Shown here in pieces: positions 31,459 to 44,000 of a stretch of 64,000 nt of DNA. Below the pieces are notes generated by a model. The model ran no database searches, was not told the origin of the DNA, and was given only the letters and a program-made list of their open reading frames with translations. Origin of the DNA: Euborellia annulipes (Eukaryota > Arthropoda > Insecta > Dermaptera > Anisolabididae); the NCBI GenBank assembly GCA_023213315.1, contig JAKCPI010005683.1, positions 1 through 64,000 of the forward strand. Direction: 5' to 3'. How positions within the stretch are numbered: position 1 is the first letter of the stretch; the number at the start of each line of letters is the position of its first letter. The position numbers and the translations under genes are program-made.

Positions 31459-31837
31459 AAGAAAATTATTATTATTACTACTATTCCAATCCAGTGCCTG
31501 CTTGAGGATTTGTTTACGTTCAAAGAATACACAACTGCAAAAACTACATAAATACTTCTCTATACATTTCCTATGGGAGAAATCGTAACTTTAGGATTAA
31601 TAACAAAAAATTGTAGGAAATTCGGGACCCGAGTATTTTTCCTGGACACTCCATACCGTCCTCTATACGACTGCAAAATTTCGTCATTCCCATGTAAAAA
31701 GTTTGTCAAACAGAGCGAGATAGTCGACAGACAGACACTCCGCTATTATTATATATAGATTAGTGGAGTATTGGAAAAAAGTGGAAAAAATATAAATGAT
31801 TTATAATTTTTTTTTAAATTTGTTTAAGGTCTTTTTC

Positions 31838-31985
31838 GGCATCTAAGGCCATTTAGACTCCATCCCTATTTATTTCAAATGATTGTTAGCCAATTCAAAT
31901 GAAATAAATTTTCTCGCTTGGGACGGAAAACGAACCCGAAACCCCAAGCCACTAGAATCTAATCTCTTCTCTCTGAGCCACGGAA
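31838..31985 (-). mobile_element. Third tRNA-derived SINE type
   Basis: On the minus strand, CCGTGGCTCAGAGAGAAGAG (box A region) precedes GGGTTTCGGGTTCGTTTTCC (box B region). The 3' end, AATGGCCTTAGATGCCGAAA, is shared with family 1, suggesting a common mobilising LINE. Confidence 0.6.
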
Positions 31986-32215
31986 CACGGGCTAATTTAT
32001 AATTTGAATATAAGTATTACTGAAGAAAAAAAAAACCGAATTCGGTTTTTCGGGAAAAACTCGGTTTCTCGGTTTTTGAAAATTAGCAAAAAAACCGGTT
32101 TACCGGTTTCGGAAACCGAACCGGTGTCCAAACCCTAGTCCGAACCTGCGACTTTTGGTATACGAGGTTAGCACGCTAACCCCTATATCAAGCCCCGGGG
32201 GTCATTGAAGCGTGT

Positions 32216-32984
32216 TGGAAAATATAAAAATCTGGTGCGACCAGTTACACCATATTTTTTTAAAAACCCTTTTCGGCTACTTGTATAACAGATTTTCTTC
32301 ACGGCTTATAATACATGATGTATATCATATCTTATATATATAATTTCTTTATTAATTACATATTTAGGTAAGAGAAAGTAGAAAATAAATTTACTTATCT
32401 TTTTAAAATATTTATTTTATATATATAAATATAACATATGATTTCTGTTCTAAATTCATAACAAATGTTATGTTATTAATAAATACTATTTAAAAAGGAA
32501 CTAAAACTAATTTTCTTTTTTTCCCAAATCGATTTAATACTTGTATATAATATTATATATATGAATAATTGTAAAAGTAATAAGATAAATAACTCGTAAT
32601 CAGGCGAGGTCTTAGAATTTGGAGTAAGGGTGTATATCTATGCTATTAACAAGCTTTTAAACCGTGACTGTTTGGAATAGAAGTAAAATTCTTGCTTTTA
32701 AGATTCTCAAATTATTGTATTTAAAAGAATTTATTTTTTGGAATTTTTTTCAGACTGTTTAGTGGGTCCTAAAAATTTCATTCACATTAAGATAAAAACC
32801 AGCCTAATAAATACTTTCCTTTTGGAAAAAGCATTTGAATCACAAGATTTTTCGAAAGTTGATTGCTCCTTATAAAGGCTTAGAGTGAATTCTCTAAGAA
32901 ACGAACGATTTTCTTTTAGAAGATCTCTTTTGTCCACTTTGTGGTGAAAATTACTGTCTTATAAACAAAAATTCACTTTTTATA
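32216..32984. other. Intergenic DNA with little structure
   Basis: A CTGGTGCGACCAGTTACACC palindrome relic lies at 32231. No other feature was recognised. Confidence 0.45.
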
Positions 32985-33381
32985 CAGTCGACTCTCGATA
33001 ATTCGAAATCCAAGGATATGTATGAGCTTGCATAAATTTTATACACCGCGCCTCAAAAATAGCATTTCTAAAATTTTAAAATAATCTTTCTATTTCAGTT
33101 TTTCTCTGTCTATTTTAATGGATTAATAATCTTATAAAAATAAAATTTGTAATTAATATCCAACAAAACATATCGAGATTATGTTGAAAGTTTAGCTGGA
33201 CTGAAATGAGGTAAAAATTACGCGGAAAATGAGGAGTAAACATTGCTAGGAAAAATTGGAACTATAAAGAGGGTAAGTGGCCTAGTTCGAATTTTAGAAC
33301 TTTCTCTCCCCCCTCTTGTTACGAAAAAAATTTCGAGTTATCGATTAAAGCTGAAGAGTTCGAATTATCGAGAGTTTACTG
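32985..33381. mobile_element. pogo/Tigger-type MITE next to the CALML4 stop
   Basis: The ends are CAGTCGACTCTCGATAATTC and GAATTATCGAGAGTTTACTG. Subterminal TTCGAAAT/AGTTCGAATT words recur. TA precedes the left end. It lies about 30 bp past the CALML4 stop codon, so it may contribute the 3' UTR. Confidence 0.75.
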
Positions 33382-33410
33382 TTTTTATAATATTCTATTT
33401 TCTTATTATT

Positions 33411-34261
33411 TTAATAATAATCTGGAACTGGAGCGCAAGCAATCTTGACGAAATCTTGATATTGCACATGGCCATTTAGAGAGACATTTGCTTCTCGGAA
33501 GATTTGTTCAACTGAAAAACAAAAATTGTATTCAATAACAAGTTAGTTTTCTACTAGCTAAGTGATGGATGACTACCTTCTTTTTGGCTGAGTCTTTCAC
33601 CCCAATTTAAAAGCATATGACGAAGTTGTTTTGCTGGTATTGTTCCTGATTTTGCTAAATCAGCTGCTTTGAAAGCGTCAACAACCTCCTTTGGAAGATC
33701 CTCTGCTTGACTATGAACGTGCATCACTTCTAAAAATTCCGCAAACGTCATCTTGCCACCTGTATTATTAAATTAAACAAATTGATAAAAAAAAAAAAAA
33801 AAAAAAAACGCTTTTATTGAAAAAGAACTAAAAAGAGGGAAATAATTTCATGGTTTTTGTTAAAATTGTTTTAAAATACCTTTATCCTTCAAATATTTCT
33901 TCAATTCCTGAATGGTTGGACTCATTCCCAATGAGCGCATGATTATCGTTAATTCATCGAGGGTTTTGATTTGCCCACTCCGTGCAAATAAATAGAAACA
34001 CTCTCGAAATTCTGCAAAAAATTATTCTATGATATTTAAATGTGACTGAACCACATATATCGTATTAACGAAATGAAGTATCATTTAAATAATCTAAATA
34101 AGTATATATATAAATCTAAATGTAAAAGATATTTAAAAAATAAGAATATTTTATTTATTATTACCATCAATATCTTGTTCACGGAAATATCTTGCCTGAA
34201 ATAAAAAAAAAATAGGTCAATGAAGTATAATAAAAAAAAGTTAGAAAATTCTACTTACCAT
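33411..34261 (-). CDS. CALML4: Calmodulin-like protein 4
   Basis: Five coding exons, 34261-34259 (only ATG), 34195-34165, 34011-33880, 33759-33577 and 33511-33411, splice in phase at GT-AG sites into 149 residues. The order is MARYFREQDIDEFRECF, then MRSLGMSPTIQELKKYL, MTFAEFLEVMHVHSQ, KAADLAKSGTIPAKQLR, LNWGERLSQKE, EQIFREANVSLNGHVQYQDF and a PVPDYY end. This is the four-EF-hand plan of calmodulin and closest to CALML4. EF loops lack several Ca-ligand positions (for example Ala at 3 and Gln at 12 of the third loop), as expected for CALML4, which serves as a light chain of unconventional myosin-7 proteins rather than a calcium sensor (family knowledge). It diverges head to head from CLASRP. 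Confidence 0.88.
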
Positions 34262-34944
34262 ATTGCTGGGATGTTAAAGAATAACAAGATTAAAATGATA
34301 AGATATTTTTAATGAAAATTAATTGAGATTAAAAAATATAAAAGATAAAGGAAATGTCAGAAGGCTGTCAGGGAAAGGGAGAGAAATGTTTATTTTTTGT
34401 TTACGTGTCAGTTGTGAAATGTAGCCAACTTTTAGGAAAAATCACTAACAATAGAACTTTTCCAATCATAAAGACGTGATTTCATTGTGAATATTCAATC
34501 TAGTTGTTAAATATAAATTTGATTGCTAAATTAAATTTTCTAAGTAGTTTTGTAAAAAGGAAAAGTTATTCATTTTCTTATAAATGGCAACAGTTGGCAT
34601 TTCTGCATTCCCAGTTTTGTTTCTGAACTGTGCAGATGGCAGCATCTGTCTTTGCATTTCGACGTTGATAAAACTTCTTCCATTTTTTATTAATCAATTT
34701 AAGAAATGACAAAACGCGTCTATAACATTTTTATACAATTTTCACAGTTCATTTTTTTATATTCAAGTGATTAAATAATTCTTTCCCATTATACAAATGT
34801 CTAAGTGTCTGATTGTTGAACTTTTATTGATTATTTATTCAAGGTTTTCTTGATATACTTTTTTCCATCAATTTAACCCTCTTAATTTGTACAGTTAGAA
34901 GAGGAATTTTTGTAATTTTGAATTAAGATTATAGAAATATAGAA
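34262..34944. promoter_or_regulatory. Shared bidirectional promoter region of CALML4 and CLASRP
   Basis: This interval of about 680 bp separates two divergent start codons. It is almost free of recognisable transposon ends, unlike the surrounding DNA, which suggests constraint. No TATA box or initiator can be assigned confidently. Confidence 0.5.
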
Positions 34945-37900
34945 ATGTGGCATGAAGCGAGAAAACAGGAGAAAAAACTCCGCGGGATTATGGTCGATTA
35001 TAAAAGAAGAGCCGAAAGACGACGGGAATTTTATGAAAAAATTGTAAGCATCTGACTCGATAATTGTTTTTAACATTTTAAATTTATATTTATACATTTT
35101 TTTTTTTAGAGAGCGGATCCCACACAATTTTTGCAACTGCATGGAAGACCAGCAAAAATTCATTTGGATCCTGGAGAGAATTTAGCCGGAGACAGTCCAG
35201 CTCATATGTATGTCAATCTTTATTTTTTTTTATCTCTTTTGTATAATGAAATTAAGTATGTTAATATTACCCTATTCTAACTCAAAACCTTGAAGATTGT
35301 CGCTTATATATATATATTTGACATTATTAAGTGTAATAATAGATTCTCTAGTGGCTGGTATTGATGTCCCCAAGGGTAGGTCTTCTTTGCTTCTCGAAAT
35401 TTGTCAATTGGAAAACCTTAAAAACCTGGAATTATCTGGGAATTTAATGGGACAGGCAATTATGGAAATATCAGGGAATTTTGAAAAGTATCAGGGAAAT
35501 GTATCGCGCCTTTTAAAGCAATGTCAAATTAGTTTTTTAAAATGTTTTTGCTTGTGACTTTTTTCCCGACACTAACAAAATGTAATATTGTCCAAACAAG
35601 ATTTTCTTGGCTTAAGAAATTCGTAGAAACAAATTTTTTATTGTTATTAATCATTAATTTTCTTTAAAAAAGAACATCAAATTTTTTTGTTATTGCACAA
35701 AAAGAAAATGGCTTTACTTGAAGTAAATAAAATTAATTTCAAACAATTTAACGATTTCTTGAGACAAGATTAAATTTCCTTAATAATTTTCAATATAGCT
35801 TATATATTTTTCATAAGAAAAGTATTTTTTTTTTCCACAGTGTCCAATATCAGTGATTGGGTAAAAAGTAACTCGTCTCATCATCGATATTTTTTGGACT
35901 CTTTATCATACAGTAAAAAGAAGGTTCATTATTCAATCAAGGATTGAAAAAATAAATTTGTTAATGCTTAAAAGATACAAGTAAAGTTTTTGGCTGCTCA
36001 ATTTGTTGGGAAAAAGATCAAAAATCATTGTGTGGTTTTATGAAACCACGATGCAAGTGAAACTTTTTTCGGATCGTAGGGCGTTTAACTGAAAATTTTC
36101 AGAAAATTATTCAATTAAGGGTATTAAAATCGCGTTTTTAATCTTAACTTAATAATTGGAAAATGGGAAATCAATAGACGCATGTTAAAAACTGAGAACA
36201 ATATTTGAATCATTTTAAATTATTTTAAAAATTATATTTTCTTATTTTTGTCGTCATGACTTGTAGCGTCACGGTCTTTGACGTCACGGCTTGTAACGCG
36301 ACATGCTGATTGAAGATCGAAAAAATTTGGGGCCATCAAATTAACGTTTTACTTTAAAAAGACAACTTTAATTAAAACTTTAGACATCTTAATTACACGA
36401 ATAAAAATTTTTCTGGAAAACCTGGAATTATCAGGGAAATTTCTCTGTACCCACCCTGTTATTATATATTTTTTTTAATTTGCAGCTAGACCAGTGGTTC
36501 CCAACCTGGGGGCGATTAGATTTTTCAGGGGGGCAATAAATAAGCGGGGGGGGAGGCGATTGGGGGGCGATGAGTAATCATAGGGAAAAAAATTGTTAGA
36601 GTTTACAAAAATTTAAAAGAAAAAATCAAAGAGAAAAATCTTCCATTTAGAAGATGGCTAGGATAGAAGAGGACAAAAAATTGTCATAAAAATAAAATAT
36701 TATTAAGAATCGGAACGACACTTTTGTTTCTATTAAATAAAAATTTACCGAAAAAGATCCATTTTTGGAAATTTTCTTCATAAAAATAAAATTATTAATA
36801 GTGCAAATAATTTTTTTTTTCGCAGCTAAAGTTTTTAGCCATGGGGCAAAAAGTTTTCCCGCCCGTGAAAATAATTTTACCTTTTTTTTAGAGACACGGA
36901 ATTTTTGCCGCCCTGCGGGTTTATCTATATTTTTCGCACTGAGGGGCCAATCAAACATAAATCGTATATTTTATTAGCTAGTATACAATAGTTTTTAATT
37001 TTTTTTTTATTTAAGCGTCGTTTTTTCAGGGGCCTTTGGCGAACAATTGCCCCCCTGGGTCGGAGTAAAATTTCCTACAAAGTTGAATAATTTTTCACAT
37101 TTCTATTATTATAACGATCCGAGATCTATTTCTTCGTTTCATTTTCGTGTCGGAAATGCCAAGAAAAAATTTTTTTTTCCTTTAAATTGCTTCCTCTCCA
37201 TAGGATGATCAAAGAACTCAAAACTCCTCCCCAACAACGATAAGGTCATGCAATCGATTATTATTTTTTTTTTTTGCAAATTATCCACTTGTAAAGTTGT
37301 TTTATAAATTTATTATATAATTTCCCTTCATTATTTCTTTAATATATTCAGGCAACAATTATTAAAGTATGAATTAGGACAGTAGTTCATTTCCGCCCCT
37401 TTTCTCTTCAAGGATGTTTCAATGATGGATTGATCCAATTCACTTTTCCAATATATATATTTATACAAGGTATATAATAATAATAATTCTTATTAGATTA
37501 GATTACTTCATGCTCCTTATCTCTATTTAGGCTTTAGGTTTTTTACAAATATATTACATACCATTAATTACAATTATTGGTATTAAAAGCATCTCCTCTC
37601 CATCATTTTCATTTTTCATTCTCTTTTTCAAGGATCTCTCTTCTCTATTCCTCGACATTATTTTCCTTATCTTAAGCAGTTTACTATTTATCTTCCCTTT
37701 TAACATATGCCAAAGTTCCTTCACCCTCTCTCTTCCATAGACATGCCCACGTTCGATTACTGTAGTATTGTTTATTTATTTATTTATTATTGTTATAAAA
37801 ACAGACTAACAATAATAATGCTCCTCTACAGAATTTTTCCATTTACAGGGGAGCGATGGAGAAAAAAAATCATTATAATCCTGTAATATAAAGGTACAAT

Positions 37901-40900
37901 CAAAATGACAAAAACAAACTAAGAACAAACATACAAAAAAAGAAAATAAAAAAAAAAAATAAAAAGATTGGAGACCTCCCTTCTGTTAGATTCACTGTCC
38001 ATTTTGAATTGGCCCTAATTGGCATTGACTTCTATATTTCTTTATATATAATCGGGATTTGGATCTCGAGTTGAAGGCCGGCACTCTGAACCCTATTCGG
38101 GCAAGTAGTTCACTTGAGTCCCAGCGTCCACTCAGGATCCCATCCAAGTTATTAATTTTGTCATCGTTCTTTCTATCTGATAGACTTTTCATATCGAATA
38201 ATTTTAAGAGTTCTTCATAATTAACAAAACGCCCAGAATGCCCAGTCAGCCTCCAGAAGAGAAACCTCAAAAATTTCTTTTGGACCATCTCCCAATCCTA
38301 GCCATCTGATATGCACTTGTGGGGCTCCATATTACTGACACATATTCCAAGTGCTGTTTAACTAAAGAGAAATACAATGTTTTTTAATGTGCTTATATTT
38401 TTCATACATTTACTGTTTCTTTTCAGAAACCCTAACATTTGATTACTTTTGTTTACAATTTTTTCAATGTGCATACCAAATGTAAGTCTGTCGTCAATGA
38501 TCACTCCAAGAACTTTAACATGTTTTAATCTAATTAACTCGTTGTTTTTAATTTTATATTTAAAAGACAACGAGGAGTGCTTTTTTGTGAAAGTAATCAC
38601 AGAACACTTAGATACATTTACTACAGCATAAATAAAGAGCAAAGTACTAAATTGGACAGAGCGCTCAATGCATGTGTAAGATATGTGTTCGGAGTCAGAC
38701 TGGACGAACACATAACTCCTTACTTCCAAAAATTAAAATGGATGAGGCTGGGATAAAAGGAGGGAGTTTTTCATGGGGTATAATGTTTTGGAAACAGGTG
38801 AACCGGGCTACTTGGGCGAGGGGCTGAGATTTGTCTCGTCGGTTCGGACGCGGGAGCTTCGGTTAGATCTTGTTATTCAAAGCCATAGAACTGAGTACTT
38901 GGCCGGGTTCTTTCAAGGCTGGAATTCGATTCCACGGACGATCCGCCTGCCCAAAAACTGTTCTACTTTTAGGACAAGATTTAGAGATCACCTGATGGGA
39001 AATTAAAATGATATCTTGTTCTGATGTTGTCCTCGCGCTTGGAGTCTTAGGGGTGCGACACAGGCGTTGCAAATTTGCTATTTTTAATATTAATATAAGT
39101 ATTCTATTGTATAATGATAAATAATGATATATATGAGGAGGCGATTAGCCGAGGGGATAAAGCAGTTAAGCTTATAATCCTGAGTTGAATACAACTCGAG
39201 TTCAAATCCACCTCATGGCATATCCAACTCTATTTGAAATGCCTCCTCCTGAGGAAGGAAACGGGAACCCACCTCATTATCATTCCCATGAGAGTTACTC
39301 TTCAGGGTAACCACAACGTGTCAGGCCTGACACTAATGACTGAGAGAGAGAATGATATATATCTTATATATTCAATGTAAATTTTGTACAGAGCTTTACT
39401 GTAATTTTGATATGCTTCAAGAGTCAACAGGACTCAGAGCAAATAAATAAATAATTAATTAATTCATTTCCATTTTAATGTCTCGTCGTCCAGGTGCCGT
39501 TCTGTCTGTGTACAAGTCGCGTGTTCCAATGTCTTCGTCACCCCTCATCACCTGCATCCTGGTCTTCCCTCCCCATAGGTTAGGCACTTCCACATCTCAT
39601 TCTTGCCCATTCTGTCCTTGTTGTCCATCCCGCCCCTCTGGTCAAGGCAGACTTTCTCCCTTCATTTGTCCTATCTCTAGCATTTCATGGCCTTAGTTTC
39701 CCCCTCTCTCCCTTCCACAGATAACTTGGTGTATTTCATCTTAGCCCTAACACCATTTGGGTAGTATTTGGTCGTTTAACTTAAGCCCATTCTCTCATTC
39801 CCCAAATCTCTGCTCCATATGTTATTATCGAGTGTATTAATGAAGTAAACAAGTGATCCATCTTTTTCCACTTTGTCCTCTTTAAAATGCTCCAGAACTC
39901 CTTCACTGTCTTATTCGCCTACTGTGTTATCCTATTTATATGCTTCTGGTGTGAATGTTTTTTTTTTTTTTTTGGAATGGGTGCATAAGGTCTGAATGAC
40001 AAGTGGTCTTATGCAGCCAGGAAGAAAATAAAAACAAAAGGAGAAGCATAAAAGGGGAACTCAACTGCGGGAACTGAGAAGATGCCTGTTGAGATTAGTC
40101 TTGAAAGTCTGAAGATTGTAGGTTTTGGGGAAGATAGTCACAGGGAGCTTGTGGTCATGGGGACAAAGGAAGATTGGAATTGACTAGTTCTGTTAGTCGT
40201 GATCTGAACAGCATAGGGATGCAACTTCTCGGAAGAATTTTGAAATGAAATTCAAAGAAGACTTTCTAAAGGTTACAGGAAAGAAAAGGCAAGCGAGCCA
40301 AAGTTCCTAGAATGGGAAAACTAAAAAATTGGGGGGGGACCACGGGAGTAAAAGCTCCTGGCAAGGCGCGAAGGTGGTGAGCATGGGATAATAGTAAAAG
40401 AAAAGGAAAGACAAAAAAAAGATTAATTCAGTTTTTAATTTACATGCTGTGTTTATTTCTTGCAGGATGCCGTGGCAAGGGCGACCAGATGTTCTAATTG
40501 ATCGATTTGATGTTCGAGCTCATCTTGATTATATTTCTGAACCGACATCACAAAACGACGAGAATTTAAGTTGGGAGGATCGGATGATTAATTATGAACG
40601 TTATAGAATCATTGTTCAAAACGACTTTTTAGGATGTAAGTTACCTTTTTTTTTTTTTTTTTTTTATTTCTTTTTCAATTAAGATTTAAGGCGGAACAGG
40701 AGCGAAGGTGTTACGCATGTTTTTCCCGATAAGATGGCGTTGTGTGTCATAAAAAGTATGCCCAAAAAATCAAGTAATTCAAAAATTTGCCAAGAGATGT
40801 CAGAATGGTAGCTAATAATATTTAATACAATTGGTTGATTTTCATTGATCTTTTAACAATAAATACTTTATAAATGTTATTATAATATAATAACATTTAT

Positions 40901-41062
40901 AAAGTATTGCTGAACTAATTTGACATTTGATTTTCACATAAATCATCTAAGCTTATTTTAAAAATTTCTTAATTAATATGTGATTAATAATAACAATAAA
41001 TTCATTTTTAAATTTTAAAAAAAATGAAAAATTTTTGGGACAGATTGTTTTTTTTGTATTTG

Positions 41063-41097
<35 letters not shown>

Positions 41098-44000
41098 ATT
41101 CACACTTTTTTCTCATTCACACTCACATTCACACACTCAGAGCCTTGTTTGAAAAAGATGGAATATTTTCAACCAACATTTAAATAGCCCAGTCAATATA
41201 TCGTTTAAGATAGCAAATTGGCGAGATGTGTTTGTGATAGGGCAAAAATTGCGCCCCACTCGAATCTGGATCTCCAAGCTTTGGCGGCGGGCGCACTCCA
41301 GGGGACGCAATTTTGTCCAACACATCTCGCAAATTTGCTATCTTAAACGACATATTGACTGGGTAATGAGCAATCTATTTAAGCGTTGGTTGGGAAAATT
41401 CCATCCTTTTCAAATAAAGCTCTATCATGTTAATACCGGTATTTGTTAAATCGCCTTTTACCAGTCTTGTGAGATTGCAGCCCTAGTAGGCGTCTAGAAT
41501 TGTGACGCAGTTCCATTCGTTCTTGCTAGATAGCGTGCAGTATATATATACATATTTCCGAGTCAATAAAATTTAAATTTCATTAGTATAGTAGGCGGGA
41601 TGCGAGATATTGTGTTTATTATTTTTACCCGATAATTCTGCGCAATCTGGTAATGTTGCCAATACAATATATACCTTCGCCGAGCAATTGCAAAATTTTA
41701 AAGTTTTAATAAGGGTATTTTATTGCTGGTGGAATTTCTATTAGGAATGAAAGTTGGAAGAAAACGCAGTAAAAATTTTTTCTTTAAAAATATATATTTC
41801 AACAGCTGACGTTTCGGCTTTGGTCAAAGCCGAGCTCCGAGGATGGCTTTGACCAAAGCCGAAACGTCAGCTGTTGAAATATATATTTTTAAAGAAAAAT
41901 TTTGGCTGCATTTTCTTTTAACTTTCATTCCTAATTAAAGTTTTAAATTTCTCTCTCTGACTCCGCTTCCTCTTACTCCAACCAATCGATGAGATAGAGT
42001 AGTAAACAGACACATAACGGAAGTGAGTGGCTAGCGCTTTATATATAGTATATAATAATGATTAATGAGAAACAGGATGAAGAAAGAAGAGGAGCTAGTA
42101 TTTGTTTCATTTATTTAAGGCCCATTAAGCTAACGTTCGGTCGACGCCTGAGGATAGTCTTGACCGAGACCGAAACCTTAGCTTAATGGGCATTAAATAA
42201 ATGAAACAAATACTAGCTGCTCTTCTTTCTTCGTCCTGTTTTTCATTAATAACCTTTATCCGGCTATAAATCTACTTTTCTCAATATAGTAATGATAAAT
42301 TTTTTTTATTTTTATTTTTTTAAGTGGAAGAAGAGAAATTTCTTCAACAGCTCAATATTGAGGAACAATTTGGCTCTCTATCTAAACCGGAGGATAAAAA
42401 GAAAAAGGAAAAAGCCCAAGGAGCAGCCATTCCTTATAATTATGATGAGACATCAGCAAACACAACAAGCACAACAGCCTCTATTGTAAACGAGGATCCG
42501 CCACCATCCGAGTTAGAGAAAAAAGACGACGACGATGAAGAGGATAGTGACATTGATTTCGGTTTGTTTCATTCATTTAATTTTTAAAGAAACTAATCAT
42601 TTTAACAAGAGGTAAAAAATAATAACTTTTTCTATATTTAGAAATTTAAATTTTCAACTTCAATTACTTATAGATTTTTTTTTAATTATATTTTCCTGCA
42701 CTATTGTATACACGAAACTTATTTATTTTTCATTAATTATAATTTAAATTTTCGGCTATTAATAAAAAAAATTTTTTATAGTAAGGAATAAAGAAAGAGC
42801 GAATGCAGCTATTTTTATTTCGTTTATTAGGCACTTCAAGCCGACGTTTCGGTCAGATTTGCGACCATCCTCAGGGCTGAAGTTGAATGGCGCAATTACC
42901 GAAACTTCCGCTTGAAGTGCCTAATAAACGAAATAAAAATAGCTGCATTCGCTCTTTCTTTATTCCTTACTATAAGATCTATTCAGCTATCCACCTCACG
43001 CTAATAATTTTTTTTTTTTTTTTTTTTTCAGATTTAAGCATAGACGTAACGAAATTAACTACTCAACAAGCACATGAAATGAACAATTATGGAGCAAATT
43101 ATGGAATGTGTGGAAATGATTTTTATAGTTTATTAACAAAAGACATTGAAGAGAAAGAGTCATTAAAATTAGCTAGAGAACATGAAGAAGAGAAGGCCAT
43201 GTTTTCTGTAAGTTCTTTTATTTATAAAAAAAAAAAAAGTTTTAAGTCTAATTTTTTTAAATCTTTAAGGGAAGGAAATCAAGAAGAGAGCGACGAGCCT
43301 TTAGAGAAAAACGTCTTGTCGGAAGGAAAATCAGTCCACCAAGGTAAAAAAGGAATAATAATAGACAGTATGCTGTAAATGTCCGTAAAACCTGAGTTGT
43401 TTTGGAAGGCTATAACAATGTTTGCTTCTTTTTACTTTCTCTTACCTATGTATATATGTAATATATATATAGAGAGAAAGTATTGGATTCATGTCAAAAA
43501 TTCGATGTCGAGATTTTGATGGATCTTCACGTTTTGAGGTCCCCTGAATCCAAAAAAGTGGTTTTCGCGACATGGTCTGTCTGTGGGTGGGTGGGTGTGT
43601 GTGTGTGTGTGTGTGTTCAATTTTAAGCATGAAGGAATTGAGCTACGAGGTTGAAATTTTATATTTAAGTTAAACACCCCCCGGGACCGGAAAAATAAGC
43701 TTTTAATCAAAATCGGCCAAAGAGTACTAGTACTTTAGTGATGTACTTTTTCAGTTTTTTTCGATTTTCTCAAAATTCGCTCTAACGATTTTGATTAAAA
43801 TTCAAAAATCAATTATTTTTTAGATGCTCTTTCAAATGTATATTCTCTTTTTGCCCTCAAAATTGTTTGAAGCACACTTTACTCTTGTGTTTCATAGAGA
43901 AGATAGGAGAAATGGTTGCCATGGTAACAAAATATAAATATTTTCCCATACTTATAAATTTTACATCTGAATTCAAATATTCCCTACTGCCGGGAACTAA

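Larger units (their letters stand above)
31091..32137. mobile_element. hAT element with 8-bp TSD and ACCGGTTT-rich ends
   Basis: The ends are TAGGGTTCGGAAAAAACCG and CCGGTGTCCAAACCCTA, with many CCGGTTTT/AAAACCGG words next to both. GTCCGAAC is duplicated exactly (31083-31090 and 32138-32145). Two further SINEs lie inside. No transposase was found. Confidence 0.9.
31028..32206 (-). mobile_element. SINE family 1 copy split by a hAT insertion
   Basis: The 3' body lies at 31028-31090 (CATTTGGTATCCAAATCATT, then GACTGCCTGGGGTCCGAAC). The tRNA-like head lies at 32138-32206 (GGTATACGAGGTTAGCAC, then CAAGCCCCGGGGG). Removing the hAT element restores a continuous SINE, with the insertion inside the box B region. 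Confidence 0.8.
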
